Shown piece by piece: positions 45,130-54,666 of a stretch of DNA of 64,000 nt. The DNA is from CAZSHX01 sp964606895. GTDB lineage: Bacteria; Bacteroidota; Ignavibacteria; Kapaibacteriales; UBA2268. The stretch covers positions 1 through 64,000 of the forward strand of contig CAZSHX010000014.1 in the NCBI GenBank assembly GCA_964606895.1, in the 5' to 3' direction. Below the pieces are notes generated by a model. That model was given only the letters and a program-made list of their open reading frames with translations. It was not told where the DNA came from and ran no database searches. How positions within the stretch are numbered: the stretch's first letter is position 1; every line of letters begins with the position of its first letter. Made by a program: the position numbers and the translations under genes.

Positions 45130-46230
45130 ATGCGTGGAACTACTGCGGTAATCAGCACGTCCAATATTCGACATAATTTTAAAAGGATAAAAGAGTTAGC
45201 TCCTAAATCCGGGGTAATGGCGATTGTCAAAGCCAACGCATACGGACATGGTATGATTAATGTTTCAAAAATTCTTGTTGAAGATGGTGTAGATTATCTT
45301 GGAGTTGCTTTTATTGATGAAGCTATTGAGTTGAGGAAAAATAAAATAAAAAGCAAGATAGTTGTACTTGTACCCGAAAGCCCCGAAGAAGCTCATCTTT
45401 TTGTGAAACATAACATAGAAGCCGCTGTTTCATCACTTGAATTTGTTAAAGCATTATCTGCCTCAGCTACATCTCAAAAGAAAATTGCAAAAATCCACAT
45501 ATATATTGATACCGGAATGTCGAGGGACGGTGTTTATACCAATGAGGCATTATATTTCGTAAGAAAATGTTCAGAAATGTCTAATATTAAACTTGTGGGT
45601 ATATGTACGCATTTCTCAACATCAGGTTCAGATTTAGAATTTGCCAACTACCAACTTGAAAAATTCAAAAAAGTTATAAAAGAGTTGAAAAACAACAAAT
45701 TCTGGTTTAAATATGTTCATGCCTCAAATTCATCAGCAATAGTTAACCTGCCGGAATCGCAATTCAATCTAGTCAGACCCGGAATAGCCATTTATGGATA
45801 TATTTCCGATCCCGAGCTTGCAGATATCTATGATGTTCTTCCGGTTATGGAACTTAAATCAAAGGTTATTGCTGTAAGAGGCATAGTCAAAGGTGATTCA
45901 GTTGGTTACGGCAGAGAATTTGTTTCAAAAAAAGATACAAAGATAGCAACAATATCAATAGGTTATGGTGATGGATATTTTAAAAATCTTACAAATAAAG
46001 CTAATTGCATTATTAAAAGTAAAAAATATCAAATTGTTGGAACGGTATGTATGGATGAATGTATGGTTGATGTTGGAATGGATGATGTAAAAGTTGGTGA
46101 AGATGTGGTCCTAATCGGCAAAAGAGGCAATGAAGAAATAACTGTTGATGAACTTGCTGTCAAAGTAGGAACTATTCCTTATGAAATAACTACTGCCCTT
46201 TCAGCAAGAGTTCCAAGGGTTTTCATTTAA
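45130..46230 (+). CDS. alr: Alanine racemase
   Basis: PLP enzyme converting L- to D-alanine for peptidoglycan. 366 residues. The PLP lysine is in VKANAYGHGM, and the second catalytic Tyr region is SVGYGREF. HIYIDTGMSRDGV, CTHFSTSG, SSAIVNLPESQFNLVRPGIA and CMDECMVDVGMDD complete the family pattern. The start is preceded by a ggggggaaa ribosome site. Monocistronic. Confidence 0.95.
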   Translation: MRGTTAVISTSNIRHNFKRIKELAPKSGVMAIVKANAYGHGMINVSKILVEDGVDYLGVAFIDEAIELRKNKIKSKIVVLVPESPEEAHLFVKHNIEAAVSSLEFVKALSASATSQKKIAKIHIYIDTGMSRDGVYTNEALYFVRKCSEMSNIKLVGICTHFSTSGSDLEFANYQLEKFKKVIKELKNNKFWFKYVHASNSSAIVNLPESQFNLVRPGIAIYGYISDPELADIYDVLPVMELKSKVIAVRGIVKGDSVGYGREFVSKKDTKIATISIGYGDGYFKNLTNKANCIIKSKKYQIVGTVCMDECMVDVGMDDVKVGEDVVLIGKRGNEEITVDELAVKVGTIPYEITTALSARVPRVFI

Positions 46231-46358
46231 TCATTGGTTAAGTCTATGATTTAATTCTTAGTAATCCTTATGTGTTCATTTTGTGGAAAAAATGATTTCA
46301 TTTTTTAGTAATTTTATTTTTTTTTGACTGTTAACAATCGAGAATTTGGGTTTTGTAA

Positions 46359-47096
46359 ATGTATAAAATACTTCTTCCTAATTTTGAAGGACCTTTGGAT
46401 TTGATGTTGTATTTCATCAAAAAGGATGAGTTGAACATTTACGATATTCCTATTGCAAAAATCACACAGGAATTTCTCAACTACATAAGATTGATAAAAT
46501 ACTTCGATTTGGAACTTGCAGGTGAATTTTTGGTAATGGCAACCACTCTGATGTATATTAAAACACAGATGCTTCTTCCAAAAAGTACTGACGACGAAGG
46601 AAACGAAGCAGAAGACCCAAGAACACAACTCGTTGAAAGACTAATTGAATACAGACTATTCAAAAGTGCCGCAAATAATCTCTTTTTGCTTTCTGAAGAA
46701 CAAAAATATGTTTATTATCGAAATTTATTTGAAGAGGACAGTAAATTAGCACTTTCCTCAGACGATGAAGGTTATAGCAATGCAACAATCTTTGACCTTC
46801 TTAAAGCTTTCAAAATTGCATTGGACAGGTCTAATAAGATTACTACTCCTCATATTGTTGCTTTAGTTAGCATCACAATTGAAGAGAAAACAAAATTCAT
46901 TCTCGATACCATTCAGCTAAGAAAAAGAATCAGCTTTTTTGAACTAACTGATAACAATAACAGACAGCATATTGTAGTAACATTCCTTGCACTGCTTGAA
47001 CTTATTAAATCGAGACTAATATTTATTACTCAATCAAATTTGTTTGACGATATTATAATCGCTAACAAACCCGAAATGGAAGATAATGGAAACTGA
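46359..47096 (+). CDS. scpA: Segregation and condensation protein A
   Basis: Kleisin subunit of the SMC-ScpAB complex, bridging the SMC head domains. 245 residues. N-terminal signature FEGPLDLMLYFIKKDELNIY, then the conserved ELAGEFLVMATTLMYIKTQM and LVERLIEYRLFKSAA. A C-terminal winged helix (about 185-240) binds the SMC head. The 3' end overlaps scpB by 11 bp, and the two are a coupled pair. No smc gene is in the window. Confidence 0.95.
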   Translation: MYKILLPNFEGPLDLMLYFIKKDELNIYDIPIAKITQEFLNYIRLIKYFDLELAGEFLVMATTLMYIKTQMLLPKSTDDEGNEAEDPRTQLVERLIEYRLFKSAANNLFLLSEEQKYVYYRNLFEEDSKLALSSDDEGYSNATIFDLLKAFKIALDRSNKITTPHIVALVSITIEEKTKFILDTIQLRKRISFFELTDNNNRQHIVVTFLALLELIKSRLIFITQSNLFDDIIIANKPEMEDNGN

Positions 47097-47895
47097 AATA
47101 ATAAAATCATATTTTTTGCAATTGTCGAGGAAAGAGCAAAAAGCAGGCTTGGAAGCTTTGATTTTTGTATCCGAAGAACCGATACAATTAATCACCTTGT
47201 TCAATTTGTTAATAAAAGGTCAGCCAAATATCAAAGTAATTTCTAATGAAACAAAAGAATTACCAGATATATTTAATAAGCTTGACAGCTCAGATGATTT
47301 AAATAATATAAATGACATTGAATTAGCTGTGGATATTAATTATCTTGAGGAATTGATTCTTGAAATCAACAACGAACTTCTTGAATCTCACAGACCTTTT
47401 CAAATTGTTCATGTTGGTGGTGGCTATCAGTATGCAGTTAGAAAAGAATATGGTGAAATATTACATTTATTAAGTAAATCAAAATCAAAACGAAGACTTT
47501 CCCATGCCTCGCTCGAAGTTCTTGCAATTGTTGCATACAAACAACCAATAACAAAACCCGAAATAGAACAAATCAGGGGTGTAAATTCGGGTGAAGTTGT
47601 CAATGCACTACTTGAGAAGAACCTTGTAGAAGCAAAGGGGAGAAGGGATACTCTGGGAAGACCATTACTTTATGGAACATCAAACGATTTTCTTAAATTT
47701 TTTGGAATAAATGGAATCGAAGATTTACCTAAACTTCGTGAGCTTGAAGAATTCTCCGGGTTTGATCTTTCAGATCAGCCGACAATAGAAATACGTATTG
47801 ATGACAATCTTCACGCTAATCTTAAAGAGTTTGATGAACTTACTGAATCCGAATATATTACCATTAGTCAGGCAGACAAAGTAATACAGAATTGA
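47086..47895 (+). CDS. scpB: Segregation and condensation protein B
   Basis: 269 residues, two winged helices. Motifs QKAGLEALIFVSEEPIQLI, FQIVHVGGGYQYAVRKEYGE, LSHASLEVLAIVAYKQPITK, PEIEQIRGVNSGEVVNALLE and KGRRDTLGRPLLYGTS are the ScpB core. The region between about 60 and 90 is more variable and longer than usual. Overlaps scpA. Confidence 0.94.
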   Translation: METEIIKSYFLQLSRKEQKAGLEALIFVSEEPIQLITLFNLLIKGQPNIKVISNETKELPDIFNKLDSSDDLNNINDIELAVDINYLEELILEINNELLESHRPFQIVHVGGGYQYAVRKEYGEILHLLSKSKSKRRLSHASLEVLAIVAYKQPITKPEIEQIRGVNSGEVVNALLEKNLVEAKGRRDTLGRPLLYGTSNDFLKFFGINGIEDLPKLRELEEFSGFDLSDQPTIEIRIDDNLHANLKEFDELTESEYITISQADKVIQN

Positions 47896-48002
47896 TAACT
47901 TGTTTTTTTGAATTCATATCATTTTTGTTGTCTCATTATGAGAACATTAGAGATTTTTTTCGTAATTTTGAAGATGAAATTTTTTAAAAATAGAATAAAC
48001 TT

Positions 48003-48881
48003 ATGGCACTAACAGTAGAATTTTCCGATAGAACTTTTGAAAATAAAAAGAGAAACTCTGAAAAATTCAAGGAAATTGCACTTGAAATCCGCAGAGATAT
48101 AATAAAGAGCCTTGTATTGGCAAAATCCGGACATAGCGGAGGACCATTAGGCATAGCAGATGTTTTTGCAGTGTTATATTTCGGCGGGGTTTTGAATTAT
48201 GATTCCAAAAACCCTCATAGCAAAGATAGAGACCGCTTTGTATTAAGTGCCGGACATCTTTGTCCTGTACTTTATTCGGCTTTGGCAAGAGCAGGATACT
48301 TTTCACCACAGGAACTACTAACCCTGAGAAAATATGGGACAAGGCTTCAGGGACATCCCGGATTAGATGTTGACCTTCCGGGAATTGAATCAGCCGCCGG
48401 TTCTTTGGGGCAGGGCATATCCATTGCTGTTGGAATGGCATTGAGCGACAAACTTGTTGATAAAAACAAAAGAAAAGTTTTCAGTTTGACCGGTGATGGA
48501 GAATTGCAGGAAGGTTCTGTCTGGGAAGCCGCAATGTCTGCTTCGAATTATAAACTTGATAATCTTTGCTGGATTGTTGATAATAATGACTGCCAAATTG
48601 ATGGAAGAGTCAGGGATGTTATGAGTATTTATCCATTGGAAGATAAATTTACTGCTTTTGGATTTAATGTGATTACTATTGACGGTCATAATTTTGATGA
48701 AATAATTGATGCCTTCGGGAAATTCAATCAAAATATGCTTGATAAATCAGGTAAACCAACTGTCATAATCGCTAAAACTTTTATGGGGAAAGGTGTTTCA
48801 TTTATGAACGACAAATATGAATGGCATGGAAATCCACCAAACGAAGAACAGGCTGAAAAAGCATTATCAGAACTAATATAA
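48003..48881 (+). CDS. Transketolase, N-terminal (TPP-binding) subunit
   Basis: 292 residues; equals the first half of a transketolase. TPP motif LTGDGELQEGSVWEAAMSAS, Asn in IVDNNDCQIDG, N-terminal RRDIIKSLVLAKSGHSGG, GHPGLDVDLPGIESAAGSLG. Transfers two-carbon ketol groups in the pentose phosphate pathway together with the C-terminal subunit gene at 49586. A lipoprotein gene lies between them. Start at ATG 48003. Confidence 0.95.
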   Translation: MALTVEFSDRTFENKKRNSEKFKEIALEIRRDIIKSLVLAKSGHSGGPLGIADVFAVLYFGGVLNYDSKNPHSKDRDRFVLSAGHLCPVLYSALARAGYFSPQELLTLRKYGTRLQGHPGLDVDLPGIESAAGSLGQGISIAVGMALSDKLVDKNKRKVFSLTGDGELQEGSVWEAAMSASNYKLDNLCWIVDNNDCQIDGRVRDVMSIYPLEDKFTAFGFNVITIDGHNFDEIIDAFGKFNQNMLDKSGKPTVIIAKTFMGKGVSFMNDKYEWHGNPPNEEQAEKALSELI

Positions 48882-48893
48882 TTTATAGATGCT

Positions 48894-49574
48894 ATGATGA
48901 AAAGAGTTTACATATCATTTTTACTGGTTTTATTTATTTTGAGTTGCGATTCCAAAAAAGCAATACAAACTAATAAGGTTGATTCTGTTGTTAATAAAAC
49001 AAATGGAACAAGTTCCAATACTTTAAATACTGCTAATAAGGTAATTGAACCTACAACTCAAACGGAAGTTGCAATCAGGGAAAAGGTTTACGACCCCAAA
49101 TCATTTCCAGCAAGTGATAAACCGATGGAACTTGCTCAATTAGAAAAGTTTCTGCCCCTTGGAGTTAAGGGTATGAGTAAACTGGCTTCAAATACAGGAA
49201 TGCAAAATTGGGACGGAAAGCTTTGTGCTACAGTTTCAGCTGAATATGTTTACAACGATGGCGGAACAATAATTTACATCAAAGACTATGGTAAATTGGA
49301 GAATATTCCCAAAATGGATATTGATGATTTTAAAAAATTTGCCGAAAAACCAACCGTTGAATTTCAAAAAGTTGCAATTCCTTATGGAAAAGGATTTATG
49401 CAATATCTTGAAGCAAACAGAACAGGTATTTTGAATGGTTTGGTTGCAAATAGATTCATTATTAAAATTGATGTAACCAATTTGCCTAAGAATTATTATG
49501 CAATTTATGATTTATTGAAATACATAAAAATTGACGAATTAGTTAAAGCCGCAGGCGGAATTAAAAACAAATAA
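48894..49574 (+). CDS. Putative lipoprotein of unknown function
   Basis: 226 residues. Lipoprotein signal: MMKRVYISFLLVLFILSC with lipobox Cys18. Thr/Asn-rich linker, then a folded domain of about 150 residues (KFLPLGVKGMSKLASNTGMQ, NDGGTIIYIKDYGKLENIPK, ANRTGILNGLVANRFIIKID). Not recognised. It sits 12 bp after one half of transketolase and 11 bp before the other, so it is within the same transcription unit, which is unusual. Confidence 0.75.
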   Translation: MMKRVYISFLLVLFILSCDSKKAIQTNKVDSVVNKTNGTSSNTLNTANKVIEPTTQTEVAIREKVYDPKSFPASDKPMELAQLEKFLPLGVKGMSKLASNTGMQNWDGKLCATVSAEYVYNDGGTIIYIKDYGKLENIPKMDIDDFKKFAEKPTVEFQKVAIPYGKGFMQYLEANRTGILNGLVANRFIIKIDVTNLPKNYYAIYDLLKYIKIDELVKAAGGIKNK

Positions 49575-49585
49575 TTGAGAAATAA

Positions 49586-50596
49586 ATGGAAAAACTAACC
49601 CTTTTAGGAAAAAAGCCCACAAGGCACGGATTCGGTACGGCTCTGGTTGAACTTGGTGAAAAGTATGAAAATGTTGTTGTTCTTGGAGGAGATATTACCG
49701 GTTCTGTAATGACTTCTATGTTCAAGGAAAAATTTCCGGAGAGGTTTTTCTCCATAGGAATCGCTGAGCAAAATGCTACAACAATTGCTGTTGGATTAGC
49801 TCTATCCGGCAAAATTGCTTTCTTTTCAAGTTACAGTGCTTTTGCGGCATTTAGAAATTCGGACCAATTAAGGCTTTCAGTTTGTTATAATAATGCAAAT
49901 GTTAAAATCGGCGGCGGACATTCCGGAATTACTGTCGGTCCCGATGGTGCAACTCATCAATCTTTGGAAGAAATTTCATTTTTAAGGGCTTTGCCTAATA
50001 TGACTTTGATTGTTCCGTGCGATTATGAGGAATCCCGTAAAGCTACTCTCGCCGTAGGTGAAATGAAAGGTCCTGCTTACATTCGGTTTGGTCGTTCGGC
50101 AGTTCCAATGTTTACAACTCCCGAAACACCTTTTGAAATCGGAAAAGCACAGATTTATCGTGATGGAACGGATGTTTCAATTGTTGCTTGCGGATTAATG
50201 GTTTGGGAGGCTTTAGTTGCGGCTGATGAATTGGAAAAAAGAAAAGGAATTTCTGCTCAGGTAATCAATTGTGCTTCAATCAAACCAATTGATGTTGAAA
50301 CTTTGACTGATTCTGCAATGAAATGCGGAGCTATTGTCACAGCAGAAGAACATCAGGTTCATGGCGGCTTGGGTGCGGCAGTAGCAGAAGTCATAGTTAA
50401 AAACTACCCTGTTCCAATGGAATTTGTGGGAGTAAAAGATACTTTTGGCGGAAGTGGAGAACCCGAAGAATTGATGGTGAAATTTGGTTTGACCTGGAAA
50501 GAAATCTACTCTTCGGCATTGACAGCAATTGAAAGAAAAGAAAAAGGTTTTATCGGATATAGAAAGCTGAAGCAGATTTCTGATTTCGTAGAATAA
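49586..50596 (+). CDS. Transketolase, C-terminal (pyrimidine-binding) subunit
   Basis: 336 residues; second half of a transketolase (PYR and C-terminal domains). Motifs VVVLGGDITGSVMTSMFKEK, IGIAEQNATTIAVGLALSG (catalytic Glu), SFLRALPNMTLIVPCDYEES, PAYIRFGRSAVP and the C-terminal VTAEEHQVHGGLGAAVAEVI. It works with the 48003 gene product as one enzyme. Confidence 0.95.
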   Translation: MEKLTLLGKKPTRHGFGTALVELGEKYENVVVLGGDITGSVMTSMFKEKFPERFFSIGIAEQNATTIAVGLALSGKIAFFSSYSAFAAFRNSDQLRLSVCYNNANVKIGGGHSGITVGPDGATHQSLEEISFLRALPNMTLIVPCDYEESRKATLAVGEMKGPAYIRFGRSAVPMFTTPETPFEIGKAQIYRDGTDVSIVACGLMVWEALVAADELEKRKGISAQVINCASIKPIDVETLTDSAMKCGAIVTAEEHQVHGGLGAAVAEVIVKNYPVPMEFVGVKDTFGGSGEPEELMVKFGLTWKEIYSSALTAIERKEKGFIGYRKLKQISDFVE

Positions 50597-50717
50597 TGTG
50601 ATTAAATACTTCCAAAACTAATTCGTTTCTAATATTGAAGAAACAAACATATAAAATTCATTTGAAGTTTCATGTTTAAAACTTTGAAACATATTGATTT
50701 CAAATTATTGACGAATT

Positions 50718-52220
50718 ATGAAGTTATTTTTCCGATTAGCAATGTTCTCAATTTTAATATCCAATGGATTAAGTCAAGATATGCTGACACCCGATAAAAT
50801 CTCATATATACCACCAACAGTCGCCGGAGCATTCTATCCCGCTAATCCTGCAGAACTTAAAACGATGATTAATAATTATCTTAACGAGGATAAATCTACA
50901 ATTATTCAACAAGATATCTATGCCATTGTAGTTCCGCATGCCGGATATGTATATAGTGGCAGAGTAGCGGCAAAAGCTTACAAGCAACTCATCGGAAAAA
51001 AATATGATGCAATCATAATTATAGCTCCCAGCCATCAAAAATATTTCAATGGTGCATCTGTTTTCAAGGGTGATGCTTATGTTACTCCGCTCGGTAATGC
51101 ACTTGTTGACAAAGAGTTATCAAAAGAAATCGGTTCACTAAACAGTTCAGTTAAGTTATCAATGGATGGTCATTCATGGTCTGATTCATCATCCGAACAT
51201 TCATTAGAAGTACAAATCCCATTTCTTCAGATTGTCCAACCCGATGTTCCAATCGTACCAATTGTTATGGGAATTCAAAATTATGAAACCTGTGACAACT
51301 TGATGAAATCAATTGTAAGTTCTGTAAAAAAGCTAAATAGAAAAGTATTAATTGTAGCAAGTTCGGATTTATCCCATTTTCATTCAGTTAAGGAAGCAAA
51401 AAAAATTGATAAACCAATTCCTCAAGCTTTTGCACAATTTGATTATTTCAGACTCGCAGTTCAGTTTTTCTCTAAGAATCTTGAAGCTTGCGGCGGCGGA
51501 CCAATTGTTACAGCTATGATGACAGCCGAACAGCTTGGAGGAAATCAAGCTATTCCTATTCAATATGCAACATCTGCCGACTCGCCCGAAGGAAAGAATA
51601 ATACAGAAAGAGTTGTTGGTTATTTCTCCGGAGTTATTACCAAAAGTATAGAAGAAGTTTCAGACTTGAAATTGCCGTATTTAGATGAAAATAGTTCAAA
51701 AGAACTGCTCGAAATTGCAAAAAACAAAGTTGAACGTTATGCTCGAAGAGATACCTTGGCAGAAGGATTTGGAACTTTAATTCCCCGTCCCCTTGCTGAA
51801 ATTTATACCGGATTTGTTACAATTAAGAAGCATGGTGAGCTTAGGGCTTGTATGGGACACTTGTTTCCATCAAAACAACTTCTATTGGAAATTGAAGAAG
51901 TAGCCGGTATTGCCGCAAAAGATGATTACAGATTCGGTCCCATTAGAGAGAACGAACTGAAAGAACTTGAATACGAAGTTTCGGTACTCTCAAGATTTAA
52001 AAAGATTTTATCTGTAGATGAAATCAAGCCGGGAACTCATGGCTTGTACATAAGGTATAAGAATAATTCAGGAATACTTTTGCCTCAGGTTGCTGAAGAA
52101 AGAGGGTGGAGCACTACTACTTTTTTGGAAAATATATGTATGAAAGCAGGATTGCCCAAAGATACATATAAAAATCCAGAAGCCGAGTTATACATTTTTA
52201 AAGCATTGATTATTAATTAG
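50718..52220 (+). CDS. Exported Memo-AMMECR1 fusion (AmmeMemoRadiSam system proteins B and A)
   Basis: 500 residues. A signal peptide (LFFRLAMFSILISNGLSQ) is followed by a Memo domain (about 30-310): VAGAFYPANPAELK, VVPHAGYVYSGRVAAKAYKQ with His74, IIIIAPSHQKYF, HSLEVQIPFLQ, VASSDLSHF, and CGGGPIVTAMM. Then an AMMECR1 domain (about 320-498): IPRPLAEIYTGFVTIKKHGE, LRACMGHLFPSK, YRFGPIRENELKELEYEVSV. Fused B-A proteins are known, but the usual radical SAM gene (AmrS-like) is not adjacent, and the clear signal peptide implies a periplasmic or surface site. Function is unknown for the family. Confidence 0.88.
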   Translation: MKLFFRLAMFSILISNGLSQDMLTPDKISYIPPTVAGAFYPANPAELKTMINNYLNEDKSTIIQQDIYAIVVPHAGYVYSGRVAAKAYKQLIGKKYDAIIIIAPSHQKYFNGASVFKGDAYVTPLGNALVDKELSKEIGSLNSSVKLSMDGHSWSDSSSEHSLEVQIPFLQIVQPDVPIVPIVMGIQNYETCDNLMKSIVSSVKKLNRKVLIVASSDLSHFHSVKEAKKIDKPIPQAFAQFDYFRLAVQFFSKNLEACGGGPIVTAMMTAEQLGGNQAIPIQYATSADSPEGKNNTERVVGYFSGVITKSIEEVSDLKLPYLDENSSKELLEIAKNKVERYARRDTLAEGFGTLIPRPLAEIYTGFVTIKKHGELRACMGHLFPSKQLLLEIEEVAGIAAKDDYRFGPIRENELKELEYEVSVLSRFKKILSVDEIKPGTHGLYIRYKNNSGILLPQVAEERGWSTTTFLENICMKAGLPKDTYKNPEAELYIFKALIIN

Positions 52221-52229
52221 TTTGAATAC

Positions 52230-53759
52230 ATGAAAAAAGAAGAAATCAACCCCCCAAAAAAAACATTAAGAAATAGAATTGCCGGAAAGAGAATAGTACT
52301 TTTAGCTGAAGAAATTAAAAATCCTAAAATACCTATAACAGAATCAATAATTATAAAAATAGGAGAGCTTGCAGACTCTCTGGGGATAAAAGTTTATATT
52401 GTTGGTGGTTATGTCAGAGATCATTTTCTGGAACGGGAAAGAACCGATTTTGATTTTACGGTAATAGGAGATTCTTTGGGTTTCGCAAAAAAAGTTGCCG
52501 CGAAATTCAAATCAAAAGCCGTACTTTTTGAAAATTTCAGAACTGCAATGGTTCCGGTTGGTGATTTCAAATGTGAATTTGTCGGAACAAGAAAGGAAGA
52601 ATATCTGCCTGAAAGCAGAAAACCGATTGTCTCAGTCGGCACTCTCGAAGATGACCTTCGCCGCAGGGATTTTACTATTAATGCTATGGCAGTTTCAATA
52701 AATAAAGAAACATTCGGCGACTTGGTAGATATGTTTAATGGTGAAGCAGATATTAAATCAAGAATTCTTCGTACTCCGCTCGACCCTGCAACAACGTATA
52801 CCGATGACCCTTTGCGAATGATGAGGTCTGCCAGATTTGCTACACAGCTTGGCTTTGAACTTGATTATTACTGTATCGTAGCGGCAAGAAAAATGGCTGA
52901 CAGACTTTCAATTATTTCCCAGGAACGAATAACAGATGAACTTATAAAAATAATGAATTCCCGAAAACCGAGTATTGGTATTGGTCTTCTTTATGATATG
53001 GGGCTTTTGGGATTTATCTTACCTGAATTTTTACAGCTTGTTGGCGTTGAAACCGTTATTGAGAAAGGACGAGAATTCCAGCATAAAGATGTATTTCGCC
53101 ACAGTTTGCTCGTACTCGATAAATTAGCCGGACTTTCAGATAATACATGGCTTCGTTTTGCCGCTTTGTTGCACGATGTTGCTAAATCAATTACGAAACA
53201 ATTCATCCCGGGAATAGGGTGGAGCTTTCACGGTCATGAAGAACTCGGTGCAAGAAGAGTCAGCAAAATATTTCGCAGATTGAAGCTTCCACTTGAACAC
53301 ATTGAATATGTCGAAAAACTTGTCAGACTGCATCAAAGACCAATGGTCCTTGTTAATGACGGCGTTACGGATTCTGCAGTTCGCAGACTTGCTTTTCAGG
53401 CAGGCTCGGCACTTGAGGATTTGTTCCTTCTTTGTAAATGCGATATAACAACAAATAACCCAAAGCTTTCCCAGAGGTATCTCAATAATTACGAGATGGT
53501 TAGCCGAAAAGTTTTGGATGTTCAGGAAAAAGACCGTCTGCGCGACTTCCAGTCACCTGTACGCGGAGAAGAAATTATGGAGCTTTGCGAAATCAGTCCA
53601 TCACGTGCTGTCGGTTATATCAAAACTGCAATCGAAGAAGCAATACTTGATGGCATCATTCCAAATGAATATGAACAAGCTAAAGAATACTTTTTAGAAA
53701 ATAAGAATAAATGGTTGCTTGAAGCTGAAAACGCGGGTTTTATCATAAATCCTGATTGA
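52230..53759 (+). CDS. CCA tRNA nucleotidyltransferase-like protein with HD domain
   Basis: 509 residues. The nucleotidyltransferase head has IVGGYVRDHFLERERTDFDF (GG and DxD motifs), then RRDFTINAMAVS and RTPLDPATTYTDDPLRMMRS of the class II CCA/polyA family. A C-terminal HD phosphohydrolase domain follows: FRHSLLVLDKLAGLSDNTWL, RFAALLHDVAKSITK, and FHGHEELGARRV. Likely adds or repairs the 3' CCA of tRNA. The HD version is common in Bacteroidota. Ends 17 bp inside the convergent ppx gene. Confidence 0.92.
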   Translation: MKKEEINPPKKTLRNRIAGKRIVLLAEEIKNPKIPITESIIIKIGELADSLGIKVYIVGGYVRDHFLERERTDFDFTVIGDSLGFAKKVAAKFKSKAVLFENFRTAMVPVGDFKCEFVGTRKEEYLPESRKPIVSVGTLEDDLRRRDFTINAMAVSINKETFGDLVDMFNGEADIKSRILRTPLDPATTYTDDPLRMMRSARFATQLGFELDYYCIVAARKMADRLSIISQERITDELIKIMNSRKPSIGIGLLYDMGLLGFILPEFLQLVGVETVIEKGREFQHKDVFRHSLLVLDKLAGLSDNTWLRFAALLHDVAKSITKQFIPGIGWSFHGHEELGARRVSKIFRRLKLPLEHIEYVEKLVRLHQRPMVLVNDGVTDSAVRRLAFQAGSALEDLFLLCKCDITTNNPKLSQRYLNNYEMVSRKVLDVQEKDRLRDFQSPVRGEEIMELCEISPSRAVGYIKTAIEEAILDGIIPNEYEQAKEYFLENKNKWLLEAENAGFIINPD

Positions 53760-54666
53760 ACGGAAAATATTTCAAGATTCCAAGCCTTAAACCATAAGCA
53801 CTTACAATACATTCTTTAAAATGAAAATATTTTAAAAATTCGGATAGTATTAATGTTCCAGCAGTAATCACATCAGCTCTTTTAGCCGGAACAAATAGTT
53901 TATTGGTTATTTCTTCGACAGAAAGAGATAAAAATTTATAAAATATATTATCAAGATCAGTTAGCCTGAGATTGAACAAATGTACTTTCTCAGCATTATA
54001 TTCTTGTAGTTTTAGCAAAACTGCCGTCAGGGTAGTTGGAGTTCCTGCAACAGAGTAAACTTTTTCAATTCCGGATGACTTTTCAATCATCGAAAACTGA
54101 TGTCTGATAAAATTTCTTGCTTCATCAATTTGGGATGGTGTCGGAGGATGTTGAGGAAAAAATCTTTCGGTGATTCTGACTGCTCCCATTTGCAAACTTT
54201 TGCTCGATTCAATTACATTTGATTTTCCTACGATAATTTCAGTACTGCCGCCGCCAATATCAATAACACAACTTTTTGAAGTATCTTCAACGGTACCCAG
54301 AAAACTTATTTTTGCTTCTATTCCCCCTGAAATTATCTGAATTTCTGATTGCAAAATTTCCTCAAAACCGATTCTTACTTCATTTGCATTTTTTGCATCT
54401 CTTAGTGCACTTGTACCAACACTGTAAATGGCTGCTACTCCAATCTCATTACATTGTTTTTTATAATCAAGGAGTATTTTGGTAGCTCTTTCGATTGCCT
54501 GTGGATTAATTTCATTTGATTTGTCCACTCCTTCACCCAATCTTGCGATTGAATGAAAATCAGCAATGATTTCAAATGATTTTGAATTAACATCAATATC
54601 AGCAATCATCATTAATATTGTATTGGAACCAATATCAATGCCGGCAAATCTCTTTTTATTCATCAT
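53743..54666 (-). CDS. ppx: Ppx/GppA exopolyphosphatase-family protein
   Basis: 307 residues from ATG 54666, which overlaps the prmA stop (TAATG). Actin-like ATPase fold of Ppx/GppA: GIDIGSNTILMMIADID, RLGEGVDKSN, SVGTSALRDAKN, SGGIEAKISFLGTV, CVIDIGGGSTEIIVGKSN and VAGTPTTLTAV. Degrades polyphosphate or pppGpp. It is shorter than full Ppx, lacking the C-terminal HD domain. Second gene of a unit with prmA. Confidence 0.9.
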   Translation of the reverse strand: MMNKKRFAGIDIGSNTILMMIADIDVNSKSFEIIADFHSIARLGEGVDKSNEINPQAIERATKILLDYKKQCNEIGVAAIYSVGTSALRDAKNANEVRIGFEEILQSEIQIISGGIEAKISFLGTVEDTSKSCVIDIGGGSTEIIVGKSNVIESSKSLQMGAVRITERFFPQHPPTPSQIDEARNFIRHQFSMIEKSSGIEKVYSVAGTPTTLTAVLLKLQEYNAEKVHLFNLRLTDLDNIFYKFLSLSVEEITNKLFVPAKRADVITAGTLILSEFLKYFHFKECIVSAYGLRLGILKYFPFNQDL

